From: Paenibacillus contaminans
GTDB taxonomy: Bacteria > Bacillota > Bacilli > Paenibacillales > NBRC-103111
DNA length: 64,000 nucleotides
Assembly (NCBI RefSeq): GCF_003285015.1
Contig: NZ_QMFB01000009.1
Location: forward strand, 242,066-306,065
Reading direction: 5' to 3'
Every line of letters starts with the position of its first letter. Within the stretch, counting starts at the first letter, position 1. Shown one piece after another: positions 1-9,101 of the stretch. The translations under genes were made by a program, and so were the position numbers. Below the pieces are notes generated by a model. It was not told the origin of the DNA. It did not search any database and saw only the letters and a list, made by a program, of their open reading frames with translations.

Positions 1-2
1 GC

Positions 3-3000
3 GTTACGGAATACAACAATGGGAAATTTGCGGATAAATATTTCGGCCTGCTCGCCTATTGGAACGTTATTGATCCTCCGACAGGATTCACCCTGCATGA
101 GAATGTGGTTCCGTACATTACGGTTGATCGCATGATATGGGGCGATAACGATGCAAGGGCAGCGGATCATGCATTAACCGAAGCTTGGACGGCAGCCGCA
201 TCCAAACTAGGATTTTATGATTATATTTACGGCTCTTTATACCATGTGCCACGCATCTATATGCAAACTATGGAGGATGTATACCGATACGCGATCAATA
301 ACAAGGTGGTCGGACATGTCGGTGAGCTGTTCCCTAACTTCGGAGGAGAAGGTCCGAAGCCTTGGGTAATGGCTAAGCTGCAATGGGATCCGAACCAGGA
401 TGCAGACGAATTGATGAACGAATGGTTCGTGAGAGCAGTAGGCGCGGATGCGGCACCCTATATGGCCGATTATTTCGCGATCTGGGAAAATTTCTGGACC
501 AATCGCATTTTTGAGACGGATTGGTATTTAAGCTGGGCGAATCGTGAAGTCAAAACGAATTTCCTGCTGTTTAACGATTACCGTTATCTTGAAAACGTAA
601 CGGAGGAAGAATTGGCAACTGCGCGCACACTAATGGAACAGGCAGTCGAGAAGGCTACTGAGGGAAAGCAAAAGGTTCGGGCGGGGCTGATGATGCAATC
701 GTTCGAGTATTATGAAGCATCGGCATTGTCCTTTCCAAGGACTTCGGCATCCGTACCGGCCGATGAAGATGAAGCTCAACATTATTTAGCGTTCATCAAG
801 AACAGTTATGCATATGCAAAGAAACGTGTGGAGCTGCGCGAATCGTTCAGAGGCGATCCGATTCTGGAAATTTCGGATTACCTTAATGCAGCTAAATGGG
901 ACGGTATTCAATTCAAGATGATTAACGCTTTGCAGCAGTACTTACAAAACCATCCCGAGGCTGCCGATGTAGCTGAAGAGTTGGATTCTTTCTTGATACA
1001 GGTCGGCTATAAGGACTACAGCGCTACGGCGGTTAAGACTTCGGCCAGCAAGCAGGACATCTTGAATTCGCTTGATTTTACTTCCGGTCCTTGGACGGAT
1101 GCCCAATCGTTTTCTGATTTCCTTGTGATGAGCGAACGTACGGCTCCGCCGGTTGACACCCGTGTTTATTTGCTGTGGGACGAAGATTATTTATATGTGG
1201 GATATGAGAATGCAGACAGCGAAATGATGTCCGATAAAGTGAAGATTAGTAACGAGATTGTCAATGGCTGGTGGAAGAGCGGCGGAGACGATTCTGTCGA
1301 AACCTTCATCGCGAAAGATAAGACAAGTGCTTATAAAGGGTATATGACGAATCCGCTCGCCATGAATTTGATCTATCATACGGAGCCTCAGTCCGGTCCG
1401 GTATATCAATCGCAGCTTCAAATCGAGAGCAACGCCGCAATTCATGATAATCGCTGGAATGTGGTGCAGGCGATTCCTTTCGATATGATCGGCGTCGACC
1501 CGAATGAAACCGACAGCCTGCTGGGTCATTTCTTCCGGAATTATCACGGTCACTCGGTGTTTATCGGTTGGACGGGAAGCCAGCCGTGGCGCGTCGATCA
1601 GTTCCACCCCGTCCACTTGAAGAAACAAGAAGTTCAGGATGCGGAAACGCCGACGATTACGACACAGCCGCAGAATCGAACGGTAAACACCGGCGGCAGC
1701 GTTACGTTGACGGTATACGCGGGCGTTAGTCAAGGAACGCTCAGCTACCAGTGGTACAGCAGCTCGTCTAACAGCACGGATGGCGGCACAGCCATTGACG
1801 GAGCGATTGAAGAATCGTATCAAGTGCCGACAAATAACGAAGGAGTCATGTACTACTACGCGATCGTAACGAATACGGATGACAGCGCTACCGGCAATAT
1901 GACCGCAGCAGCCGTCAGCAGCATCGCGAAAGTAACGGTCAATGATCTTCCGATCTTGACGGATGCGGAAACGCCGATAATCACGACACAACCGCAGGAT
2001 CGAACGGTAAACACCGGCGGCAGCGTTACGTTGACGGTATACGCGGGCGTTAGTCAAGGAACGCTCAGCTACCAGTGGTACAGCAGCTCGTCTAACAGCA
2101 CGGATGGCGGCACAGCCATTGACGGAGCGATTGAAGAATCGTATCAAGTGCCGACAAATAATGAAGGGGTCAAGTACTACTACGCGATCGTAACGAATAC
2201 GGATGACAGCGCTACCGGCAATATGACCGCAGCAGCCGTCAGCAGCATCGCGAAAGTAACGGTCAATGCCGTATCCGGCTCTGGAAATCCGACAACGACC
2301 GAACCGACGAAACCGGATACGTCCAACAACGAGATAGAGATCCTCATTAACGGCAAACCGGAAAGCTTGGGAACGACAAAGACTGTAAGCCAGAATGGCC
2401 GAACTGTCTTCACAATTGCTGTCGACAGGAATAAGCTGGAAAACAAGCTTGCTTCGGAAGGACAACAGGTAAAAGTGACGATCCCGGTACGCGCGAACGC
2501 CGATGCAGTGATCGCTGAACTGAACGGTGAATCGATTAAGCGTCTGGAGGACAAACAAGCGATTGTAGAAATTCAAACGGAGCGTGCAACGTATACGTTG
2601 CCTGCACAGCAAATCGACATTGATGCAATAGCGGCTCAGTTGGGCCAATCGGTTTCCTTGGGCGACATCCGGATTCAGATCGAAATCGCCGCTCCGACAG
2701 CCGACATGATCCAACTTGTTGAAAGTGCGGCGAACCAAGGATTGTTCGAAGTCATCGTGCCGCCGATCGACTTTACCGTCAAATACACCTATGGAGATAA
2801 GACGTACGAAGTAACCGCCTTCAATGCATACGTAGAACGTATGATTGCCATTCCAAACAATGTCGATCCCGATATCATCACGACGGCTGTCGTCGTTGAC
2901 AAAGACGGAACGGTGCGTCATGTGCCGACCAAAATCGTAAGTATTGACGGAAAAAACTATGCGAAAATAAGCAGTTTGACAAACAGCACTTACACACTGA

Positions 3001-3578
3001 TCAAGAATGCAATTGCATTCCGCGATACGGCGAATCATTGGGCGGAAGCGACCGTTCAAGACATCGGTTCGCGCATGATTATTAACGGAATAGGGAATCA
3101 GCTCTTCGATCCTGACCGGGATATTACACGTGCCGAATTTGTCGCAATCGTTGTTCGAGGTTTGGGAATCAAGCCCGAGAATGCTGCATCGGCATTCTCC
3201 GATGTGAAATCGATTGATTGGTATGCAGGCGCTATTCACACAGCTGTCTCTTACGGTTTGATCGATGGATTCGAAGACGGAACTTTCCGGCCGAATGACA
3301 GCATCACTCGCGAACAAGCGATGATGGTACTTGCCAGAGCGATGTCGATCACCAACTTGAAGGCGAAGCTCCACTCCAAGGCCCCGGCGGAGATGCTCAA
3401 GATCTATCAAGATGCCGACGCCGTTGCCCAATGGGCGAAGATCAGCATCGCCGAATGCATCGAAGCCGGTATCGTATCCGGCAGAAGCAGCACTCTCCTC
3501 GCCCCTAAGGAATTTATGACAAGGGCCGAGGTTGCTACGATCATTCATAAGCTGCTGCAAAAGTCAGAAATGATATAA
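3..3578 (+). CDS. SLH-anchored surface protein with DUF4838, CBM9-like and Ig-like domains (5' truncated)
   Basis: The frame is open from the window edge, so the true start and signal peptide lie upstream. About 1191 residues are visible. The first ~290 resemble the DUF4838 (glycoside-hydrolase-associated) family. Residues ~345-545 look like a family 9-type carbohydrate-binding or DOMON-like beta domain (motif RVYLLWDEDYLYVGYENAD). Two nearly identical Ig-like domains follow (~546-650 and ~654-755), each with the pattern TQPQ.RTVNTGGSVTLTV and LSYQWY. After a beta-rich linker come three SLH domains from ~1005 to the end (NHWAE, FRPNDSITREQA), which bind secondary cell wall polymer. The protein is therefore probably cell-wall bound and acts on or binds polysaccharide. 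The next gene downstream, a glycosidase-like protein in the same direction, supports a carbohydrate role. The enzymatic activity is not known. Confidence 0.8.
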   Translation, partial: VTEYNNGKFADKYFGLLAYWNVIDPPTGFTLHENVVPYITVDRMIWGDNDARAADHALTEAWTAAASKLGFYDYIYGSLYHVPRIYMQTMEDVYRYAINNKVVGHVGELFPNFGGEGPKPWVMAKLQWDPNQDADELMNEWFVRAVGADAAPYMADYFAIWENFWTNRIFETDWYLSWANREVKTNFLLFNDYRYLENVTEEELATARTLMEQAVEKATEGKQKVRAGLMMQSFEYYEASALSFPRTSASVPADEDEAQHYLAFIKNSYAYAKKRVELRESFRGDPILEISDYLNAAKWDGIQFKMINALQQYLQNHPEAADVAEELDSFLIQVGYKDYSATAVKTSASKQDILNSLDFTSGPWTDAQSFSDFLVMSERTAPPVDTRVYLLWDEDYLYVGYENADSEMMSDKVKISNEIVNGWWKSGGDDSVETFIAKDKTSAYKGYMTNPLAMNLIYHTEPQSGPVYQSQLQIESNAAIHDNRWNVVQAIPFDMIGVDPNETDSLLGHFFRNYHGHSVFIGWTGSQPWRVDQFHPVHLKKQEVQDAETPTITTQPQNRTVNTGGSVTLTVYAGVSQGTLSYQWYSSSSNSTDGGTAIDGAIEESYQVPTNNEGVMYYYAIVTNTDDSATGNMTAAAVSSIAKVTVNDLPILTDAETPIITTQPQDRTVNTGGSVTLTVYAGVSQGTLSYQWYSSSSNSTDGGTAIDGAIEESYQVPTNNEGVKYYYAIVTNTDDSATGNMTAAAVSSIAKVTVNAVSGSGNPTTTEPTKPDTSNNEIEILINGKPESLGTTKTVSQNGRTVFTIAVDRNKLENKLASEGQQVKVTIPVRANADAVIAELNGESIKRLEDKQAIVEIQTERATYTLPAQQIDIDAIAAQLGQSVSLGDIRIQIEIAAPTADMIQLVESAANQGLFEVIVPPIDFTVKYTYGDKTYEVTAFNAYVERMIAIPNNVDPDIITTAVVVDKDGTVRHVPTKIVSIDGKNYAKISSLTNSTYTLIKNAIAFRDTANHWAEATVQDIGSRMIINGIGNQLFDPDRDITRAEFVAIVVRGLGIKPENAASAFSDVKSIDWYAGAIHTAVSYGLIDGFEDGTFRPNDSITREQAMMVLARAMSITNLKAKLHSKAPAEMLKIYQDADAVAQWAKISIAECIEAGIVSGRSSTLLAPKEFMTRAEVATIIHKLLQKSEMI
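1638..2267 (+). repeat. 324-bp in-frame direct duplication encoding two Ig-like domains
   Basis: The segment beginning GATGCGGAAACGCCGA at 1638 recurs at 1962, giving a period of 324 bases (108 codons). Over about 300 bases the two copies differ at only a handful of positions, including synonymous sites, so this is a recent duplication or is kept uniform by recombination. Each copy encodes one Ig-like domain of the surface protein. Confidence 0.9.
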
Positions 3579-3597
3579 ATGTAAGTTAATTGGAAAC

Positions 3598-3628
3598 GGC
3601 AGACACCCCCTCTTTGGTGGTGTCTGCC
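3598..3628 (+). terminator. Stem-loop after the SLH gene
   Basis: A perfect 10-bp stem (GGCAGACACC at 3598-3607 pairs with GGTGTCTGCC at 3619-3628) has an 11-base loop and begins 20 bases after the stop codon. No T-run follows, so it may be a weak terminator or an mRNA 3'-end stabiliser between this gene and the next. Confidence 0.5.
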
Positions 3629-3669
3629 AAAGCAAAGGGGAAATACCCCGGCTTAGGGAGGGTATAAAG

Positions 3670-5769
3670 ATGGCAGGCAAATGGTTTGAAAAGAGCTATC
3701 GCAGGAGCTTGGTGGACATGCATATTCCGGATTGGGACGAAAGGTTCCTGTCCGAATTCGATAGTAAGGAATATGTGAGATTGATGAAGCTGGCCTGCGT
3801 CGATTCCTTATACATTTACGCGACTTCCTGCGTCGGCCTTGCCAATTTCCCTGCCAAAGCGGCAAATATGCACAAAGGGCTTAATGGTAAGGACATTATC
3901 AAAGAAATTACGGAGTCCGGCCGGGAACAAGGGATGAACGTCATCGTTTACTACAACATATGGTCCAAGTGGGCGTACGACAATCACCCGGAGTGGCGCG
4001 TCGTGAATGCCAGAGGGCAGGGGACCGCGGACTACATGTGGGACCAGCCTGGAAGATACGGCGTTTGCTGCTTCAACAGCCCCTACCGTGATTTTGTCAA
4101 AGAACAGATCGAAGAATTATGCGAAAATTACGCTTTCGACGGCTTATGGATCGACATGATTCTGCTGCCGCAAACGATTTGTTATTGTTCAAGCTGCAGG
4201 AAAAGGTATTACGATGAGACAGGCTGCAGCGAGCTTCCTCGCACCATTAACTGGGAAAACCCCGACTTCGTCGCTTTTCAAAGAAGAAGAGAGGTTTGGT
4301 TGAACGATTTTACGAGTCTATTGAGGAATACGGTGAATCGGATAAAGCCGGAAGCATCCGTGGCCTATAACGTAAGTTCATATTCGGCGGGCTGGCAATT
4401 AGGCGGCAACGTAGAGTTTTTCAACCTGAACGATTATTTGAGCGGAGACGTCTCGGGAGAACCGCTTACGGTTACCTATACGTGTAAGCTATTTTACAGC
4501 GCAAGCCCCACTCATTCCGTTGAATTTATGACGTCCGTAGCCGATTCGAACTTGCTGGAGCATACGATTTTGAAATCCAAAGAATATCTCCGCGCCAAGC
4601 TTTTCTTGACGATCGCGCATAACGGCTCATTCGGATTTATCGACGCGATCGATCCGGCAGGAACGTTAAATGAAAGAACCTACCGGCTAATGGGAGAGCT
4701 GTTTAACGAATTGAAGCCGTATGAGGCTTATTTGGATGCAGATGCGGAATTTTGTCAAGATGTCGGTATTTATACGAATTTCGAATCCTTGATAGATTTG
4801 AAGGAAAACGGTACGCGGGCAGAGGACGTCAAGGTGGCGGAATCTCCTCACTATATGGCATCCGTATCGGCAGCTAAATCGTTCATCCATGCGAATATTC
4901 CGTTTGGAGTCATAAACAAGTGCAGCTTGTCCCAAATCGATAAGTATCAAGTCATCGTACTGCCGGATTTAGTCGTGATGGACGAGCGGGAAATCGAGGC
5001 GTTTCGAACCTATGTAGAGAAGGGGGGAAGGTTATACGCGAGCGCCGATACTTCCCTTCTCGATGCGAATGGCAATCGTAGAAGCAATTTTATGCTATCC
5101 GAGGTACTGGGCGTAACGTTTATTGGACGAACGCCGGAGAACATCACCTATGCGGCGCCTACGGAGATTGGCCGTTCCTTGCTGCCCGACTATTCGCAAA
5201 AATACCCTATGACTCTGCAAAGCGGGCAGCAGCTTATCCAAGCGGACGGCGCCTCGGCGGTTTTGGCTACGATTGTTTTGCCGGATATCGATCCGGATAA
5301 TGTTCATCGGTTTTCGTCGGCAATCAGCAGTCCGCCGGAAATCGTGACCGCTTATCCGGCGATCGTCTCGAATATGTACGGATCGGGCAGGACGGTGTAT
5401 GCAGCCGGAGCTATCGAGGCGATGGAAAAGGAAGCGCAGCGCAGCTGTTTTGTAAGCATAGTACAGGAACTGATGGACAAGCCGGCCTGGTTTGAATCGG
5501 ATGCGCCAAAGTCTGTAGAAATTACCTTGTTCCATCAAGCGAAAAACAACCGTTTTATTCTTAATGCCGTAAATTTTCAGAAAGAGCTGCCTAATATTCC
5601 CGTGGACCATATACGCCTTCGCGTGAAGCTGGAGCATAGGAAGCCTTCCGAAGTAAGCCTTCTTCCGAATCGCGAGCCGATTCCTTATCAATATGACGGG
5701 CAATATGTGGAGTTCAGACTGCCGCGGCTGGAAACCTTCCATATGGTTGCCGTTCATTATGCGCAATAG
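3670..5769 (+). CDS. TIM-barrel glycoside hydrolase-like protein with a beta-galactosidase trimerisation-like domain
   Basis: 699 residues without signal peptide or membrane segment, so probably cytoplasmic. The N-terminal ~330 residues look like the hypothetical glycosyl hydrolase (GHL6-like) TIM barrel: VIVYYNIWSKWAYDNHPEW, then YAFDGLWIDMILLP followed by a Cys pair (CYCSSCRKRYYDETG). The Asp in GLWIDM is a candidate catalytic acid. The middle (~365-560) resembles the glutamine-amidotransferase-like trimerisation domain of family 42 beta-galactosidases (QVIVLPDLVVMDEREIEAFRTYVEKGGRLYAS is characteristic, shown only as pattern). An RBS (AGGGAGGG at ~3655) lies 7 bases before the ATG. It follows the SLH carbohydrate protein by 91 bases on the same strand and probably works with it on one polysaccharide. 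The substrate is unknown. Confidence 0.7.
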   Translation: MAGKWFEKSYRRSLVDMHIPDWDERFLSEFDSKEYVRLMKLACVDSLYIYATSCVGLANFPAKAANMHKGLNGKDIIKEITESGREQGMNVIVYYNIWSKWAYDNHPEWRVVNARGQGTADYMWDQPGRYGVCCFNSPYRDFVKEQIEELCENYAFDGLWIDMILLPQTICYCSSCRKRYYDETGCSELPRTINWENPDFVAFQRRREVWLNDFTSLLRNTVNRIKPEASVAYNVSSYSAGWQLGGNVEFFNLNDYLSGDVSGEPLTVTYTCKLFYSASPTHSVEFMTSVADSNLLEHTILKSKEYLRAKLFLTIAHNGSFGFIDAIDPAGTLNERTYRLMGELFNELKPYEAYLDADAEFCQDVGIYTNFESLIDLKENGTRAEDVKVAESPHYMASVSAAKSFIHANIPFGVINKCSLSQIDKYQVIVLPDLVVMDEREIEAFRTYVEKGGRLYASADTSLLDANGNRRSNFMLSEVLGVTFIGRTPENITYAAPTEIGRSLLPDYSQKYPMTLQSGQQLIQADGASAVLATIVLPDIDPDNVHRFSSAISSPPEIVTAYPAIVSNMYGSGRTVYAAGAIEAMEKEAQRSCFVSIVQELMDKPAWFESDAPKSVEITLFHQAKNNRFILNAVNFQKELPNIPVDHIRLRVKLEHRKPSEVSLLPNREPIPYQYDGQYVEFRLPRLETFHMVAVHYAQ

Positions 5770-5802
5770 ACTTTGCCTTATCGCTCGTTTTCTTTTCCTC
5801 AT

Positions 5803-5850
5803 GAAGCCTTCAAAATCCACGTTAAGACGGGGATGGAGGTTTCTTTTTTT
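5803..5850 (+). terminator. Probable Rho-independent terminator of the glycosidase-like gene
   Basis: GAAGCCTTCA... at 5803 can pair imperfectly, with G-U pairs and a small bulge, with GGATGGAGGTTTC, followed by TTCTTTTTTT at 5841-5850. It separates the carbohydrate locus from the two-component operon. Confidence 0.55.
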
Positions 5851-5935
5851 AAGATGAAATAGGAGTCCCTGTTGCGCCTCCCGGCGGGATTCGCTAAAGT
5901 ATAGGCATACATTTGCATGAAGGGGAGGCTCCCTG

Positions 5936-6634
5936 ATGTACCGCATTATGATCATTGAGGATGACGACAAAATCGCGGCGATTTTGAAGGAGTATATTGT
6001 CAAATACGGCTATGAAGTGGTGCGCGCCGTCCGGTTCCGCGACTTGAAGCAGGAATTTGCCGAGGTGAAGGCCGATCTGGTGCTGCTCGATATCAATCTG
6101 CCGCATTTTGACGGCTTTTATTGGTGCAGGCAGATCCGCACCGTTTCGAATGTGCCGATTATTTTTTTGTCGGCGCGTGTGGGCGATATGGATCAGGTGA
6201 TGGCGATCGAAAACGGGGGCGACGATTATATCACGAAGCCGTTTCATCTGGATGTCGTGATGGCCAAAATTAAAAGCGCTCTGCGCCGGGCTTACGGCGA
6301 ATACGCTTCGTCCTCGGCTGGCTCGGATGCGCTGGAAGCGAACGGTTTGGCGCTCGACCGCGCCAAAAACGTCGTCGAATGGAACGGCAAAAAGGCCGAT
6401 CTGAGCCGCAACGAATGTCTCCTGCTGGGATCGCTGATCGCCAAGGCGGGACGTATCGTCACGCGGGAGGATTTGCTGGAAGCGTTGTGGGACGACGTCC
6501 ATTTCGTGGACGACAATACGCTGACCGTCAACGTGACGCGCGTCCGCAAGAAGCTCGAGGAGCTTGGTTTGCCGAAAGCGATCGAAACGGTACGCGGGCA
6601 AGGCTACCGGTTGGATACGTCGTGGACGGGGTAG
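5936..6634 (+). CDS. OmpR-family response regulator of a Bce-type peptide-antibiotic module
   Basis: 232 residues. The receiver domain has the acidic pair EDDD near residues 8-11, the phosphoacceptor Asp in LVLLDINLPHFDG (~53) and the conserved Lys in YITKPFH (~100). The C-terminal winged helix (~130-228) ends with the typical VRGQGYRL. An RBS (AAGGGGAGG) precedes the ATG. Together with the kinase at 6953, ATPase at 8325 and permease at 9076 this has the order of the BceRS-BceAB/YxdJK-LM systems, in which the regulator activates the transporter genes when the transporter senses a cell-wall-active peptide. A BceR-type box lies upstream of the ATPase gene. The gene is separated from its kinase by an unusual 300-base repeat-containing insert. 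Confidence 0.9.
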   Translation: MYRIMIIEDDDKIAAILKEYIVKYGYEVVRAVRFRDLKQEFAEVKADLVLLDINLPHFDGFYWCRQIRTVSNVPIIFLSARVGDMDQVMAIENGGDDYITKPFHLDVVMAKIKSALRRAYGEYASSSAGSDALEANGLALDRAKNVVEWNGKKADLSRNECLLLGSLIAKAGRIVTREDLLEALWDDVHFVDDNTLTVNVTRVRKKLEELGLPKAIETVRGQGYRLDTSWTG

Positions 6635-6636
6635 GC

Positions 6637-6936
6637 GTGAGTGCGAGCGGCTTCGGCTGCTCGGAAGCGACCCGTGCTTGGGGTGCCGCTGAGGTGAGGC
6701 ATGACCGGGTTAGTGCCGACGGAGAGCGACTGATGAAGGGTAAGGGACGGCTCCGATGGATCACATTTCGCGGTCGGGGAACCGCTGAGGTGCGGTATGA
6801 CCGGGTTAGTGCCGACGGAGAGCGACTGATGAAGAGTAAAGAGACGGCTGTGCTCCGATGGATCGGAAGCGTCCGCGATCAAGGCTGCCGATCGGATACG
6901 GTAGAGCCGACGACCAGAAGCTTTGATCGCGGTTAA
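6637..6936 (+). repeat. Insert between regulator and kinase with two 96-bp direct repeats and an RR-like 3' remnant
   Basis: CCGCTGAGGTG at 6686 recurs at 6782 (period 96), and about 75 bases of the two units are nearly identical. The segment at ~6858-6900 resembles the 3' end of the upstream regulator at ~6581-6622 (about three quarters of bases equal). In the matching frame it reads VRDQGCRSDT against VRGQGYRLDT in the regulator. A frame open from GTG 6637 to TAA 6936 could encode 99 residues but has no good RBS. The insert is best read as decayed duplicated sequence; a small protein cannot be excluded. Confidence 0.6.
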
Positions 6937-6952
6937 GTAAGGGAGGACAATG

Positions 6953-8077
6953 ATGGATCGCAACAAGCATGATCATTCTGCGGACGGGGTGGCGGCTCGC
7001 GAACGGAGATGGTTCGTCAAGCCGTTTTTGCTGGACAGGCTTCCGTATATTGCGGCGTTTTATATGGCGCTCTTTTTCGTCGTGCTTGTCATCTCGCTCG
7101 AAAGGCTGCGCGACGGCTTCGTTCCGAATGCAAGCAACATCGTGTACATGTTCGTGCTTGCTTCTGTCGTAATGGCCGGCTGGCTGATTTGGGACTATTT
7201 GCGCCAGCGTTTGTATTACAGGCAGGTCGCAAGCGTGCTTTCCGACGTCAAGCCCGATTTGGAAGCGACCGTTCGGATCCGAGACGGCATCACCCGCGAA
7301 CAGTTGGCCGTTCAGCAGCTGCTGGAGCGGCAATACAAAGCGTATTCGGACGAGCTTATCGAGTATAGACGCCAGCGGGAACAGCATTTGCATTTCTCGA
7401 ACCAGTGGGTGCATCATATGAAAACGCCGGTCTCGGTTATCGATCTGCTGGTCCAGCAAGCGGGCGAGCTGCCGGAAGGGGCTTCGGGCGAGCCGCTGTT
7501 CCGCAGCATTCAAGAAGAGAACGAACGGATTTCCCGCGGGCTCGAAATGATGCTGCACACCGCCCGTCTGGATCAGTTCCGGATGGACGTCCGCATCGAC
7601 CGCGTCGCTTTGCTGCCGCTCGTCCGCCAAGTCATTAACGGCCATAAAAAGGCTTGCATTCGCGCCTCGATTTTCCCGCGTGTCGAAGGCGACGATGCTG
7701 CTGTGGAAACGGACGCCAAATGGCTTGCGTTCGTACTGAACCAGTTTGTCACGAACGCCATCAAATATTCGAAGGACAAGCCGGGCAGCAAGCAGCTGCT
7801 TTTTAAGGTGAAGAACGAAGGAACGGGCTGCAGCCTGTCGGTGACGGACGAAGGCATCGGAATCGCTGAGCATGATTTGCCGCGGGTGTTCGATTCCTTT
7901 TTCACCGGGGAGAACGGGCGCCTGATCGAGGAATCGACAGGGATGGGGCTCTATTTGGCCAAGGAGGTTTGCAGCCGGCTCGGGCATGAAATCGCGATCG
8001 AGTCGGTTTTGGGCGAGGGCACGACCGTGACGATTCGTTTCAGAGCGGATTCCATTCATCGGGATTTGCTCGCATAG
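6953..8077 (+). CDS. Bce-type (intramembrane-sensing) sensor histidine kinase
   Basis: About 374 residues. Two ATGs stand side by side (6950 and 6953); the second is better spaced from GGGAGG at 6941-6946. Two N-terminal membrane helices (~28-48 and ~58-78) are joined by a very short loop, the hallmark of intramembrane-sensing kinases that lack an input domain and rely on the partner ABC transporter. The H-box is NQWVHHMKTPVSVIDLL (~155-172), the N-box NQFVTNAIKYS, and the G-boxes DEGIGI and GMGLYLAKEVC. It phosphorylates the response regulator encoded just upstream. A terminator follows the stop, so regulator and kinase form one transcript and the transporter another. Confidence 0.9.
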   Translation: MDRNKHDHSADGVAARERRWFVKPFLLDRLPYIAAFYMALFFVVLVISLERLRDGFVPNASNIVYMFVLASVVMAGWLIWDYLRQRLYYRQVASVLSDVKPDLEATVRIRDGITREQLAVQQLLERQYKAYSDELIEYRRQREQHLHFSNQWVHHMKTPVSVIDLLVQQAGELPEGASGEPLFRSIQEENERISRGLEMMLHTARLDQFRMDVRIDRVALLPLVRQVINGHKKACIRASIFPRVEGDDAAVETDAKWLAFVLNQFVTNAIKYSKDKPGSKQLLFKVKNEGTGCSLSVTDEGIGIAEHDLPRVFDSFFTGENGRLIEESTGMGLYLAKEVCSRLGHEIAIESVLGEGTTVTIRFRADSIHRDLLA

Positions 8078-8082
8078 ATTGA

Positions 8083-8131
8083 AAAAAAGCTGTCCGTCTG
8101 ATCGCAAAGAGCGAAGCGGGCGGCTTTTTTT
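8083..8131 (+). terminator. Rho-independent terminator after the Bce-type kinase
   Basis: AAAAAAGCTGTCCGTC at ~8083 pairs (with G-U pairs) with GCGGGCGGC at ~8115-8123, followed by TTTTTTT at 8125-8131. Confidence 0.65.
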
Positions 8132-8163
8132 GGCTTCCGTTTCCCCGCGCTTGCTAACGAAAG

Positions 8164-8177
8164 TGACAACATTGTAA
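8164..8177 (+). promoter_or_regulatory. BceR-type operator upstream of the ABC transporter
   Basis: TGACA-ACAT-TGTAA matches exactly the TnACA-N4-TGTAA box known for BceR-like regulators. It sits 160 bases before the ATPase start and about 55 bases upstream of a -10-like TATACT at 8232-8237 that lacks a good -35, as expected for an activator-dependent promoter. Confidence 0.65.
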
Positions 8178-8324
8178 GCTTTCCCTTTGAAAATGAAAGG
8201 AAAATCAATACGTAAACCGCCGGCCATCGCTTATACTGGGAATCGATCAAGCGAATCTGAATGCTGCACCAGGACAAATAACGATTCAACAAGCACATAA
8301 TACATGCAAGCGGAGGTAAAAAAC

Positions 8325-9101
8325 ATGAGCGTACTTAAAGCCCAGGGGCTGACGAAGGTTTACGGCACGAAAGGCAAAATGGTTTACAAAGCGCTGGAGG
8401 ACATCCATCTCGACATACAAAAAGGCGAGTTCGTAGGCGTCATGGGTCCGTCCGGGAGCGGTAAAACGACGCTGCTCAACATTCTCGCTACGATCGATAA
8501 AGCGACGTCGGGCAAGGTGGAGATCAACGGAACCGATCCGGCATCGCTCGACAACAAAAAGCTGGCGCTTTTCCGCCGGCGCGAGCTCGGCTTTATTTTT
8601 CAGGATTTCAACCTGCTCGACACGCTGTCGATCAAGGAAAATATCATTTTGCCGCTCGTACTTGAGAACGCGCACGTCAATGAAATCGAGACGCGGTTGA
8701 ATACGAGCGCGGATTTGCTGAACATCAGCCATATTTTGCACAAGCGCACGTACGAAGTATCCGGGGGCCAAAAGCAGCGCGCGGCGATCGCGCGGGCGAT
8801 GATCCACAAGCCGGCTATTCTGCTTGCGGACGAGCTGACGGGCAATCTCGACTCGAAATCGGCGAAGGATGTCATGGACTCGCTCAAGGATTTGAACGAG
8901 CAGATGGGCGCCACGATCATGATGGTGACGCACGATCCTTTTGCGGCGAGTTATTGCAAGCGAATCGTGTTCATCAAGGACGGCAAGTTTTTCTCGGAAA
9001 TTCGCCGGGGCACGAACAGACAGGCGTTCTTCCAGCAGATTTTGGATTCGCTCAGCGTGTTGGGAGGGAATTTCGATGAAGTTTCGCCAGCTCGCGGCTA
9101 A
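8325..9101 (+). CDS. Bce-type ABC transporter ATP-binding protein
   Basis: 258 residues from ATG 8325, chosen because GGAGG lies 8 bases before it; an upstream in-frame ATG at 8304 has no RBS. Walker A is GPSGSGKTT (41-49), followed by the Q-loop FQDFNLL, a VSGGQKQR signature, Walker B AILLADELTGNLD and the H-loop MVTHD. It powers the permease encoded next, with which it overlaps by 26 bases. The family removes bacitracin, lantibiotic or similar peptides from their lipid II-cycle targets and signals their flux to the paired kinase. The actual drug is not deducible from sequence. Confidence 0.92.
   Translation: MSVLKAQGLTKVYGTKGKMVYKALEDIHLDIQKGEFVGVMGPSGSGKTTLLNILATIDKATSGKVEINGTDPASLDNKKLALFRRRELGFIFQDFNLLDTLSIKENIILPLVLENAHVNEIETRLNTSADLLNISHILHKRTYEVSGGQKQRAAIARAMIHKPAILLADELTGNLDSKSAKDVMDSLKDLNEQMGATIMMVTHDPFAASYCKRIVFIKDGKFFSEIRRGTNRQAFFQQILDSLSVLGGNFDEVSPARG

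Noticed and set aside
1191..3560. 789-codon open frame antisense to the SLH gene
   Set aside because: Mirrors the coding pattern of the SLH protein including its duplicated Ig segment; Arg-rich shadow composition and no RBS.
6379..6936. 185-codon plus-strand ORF overlapping the response regulator
   Set aside because: The first part is an out-of-frame shadow of the regulator; only the 6637-6936 portion is discussed, as an insert.
6806..8227. 473-codon minus-strand frame antisense to the Bce-type kinase
   Set aside because: Overlaps a clearly recognised kinase on the other strand and shows no family motif.
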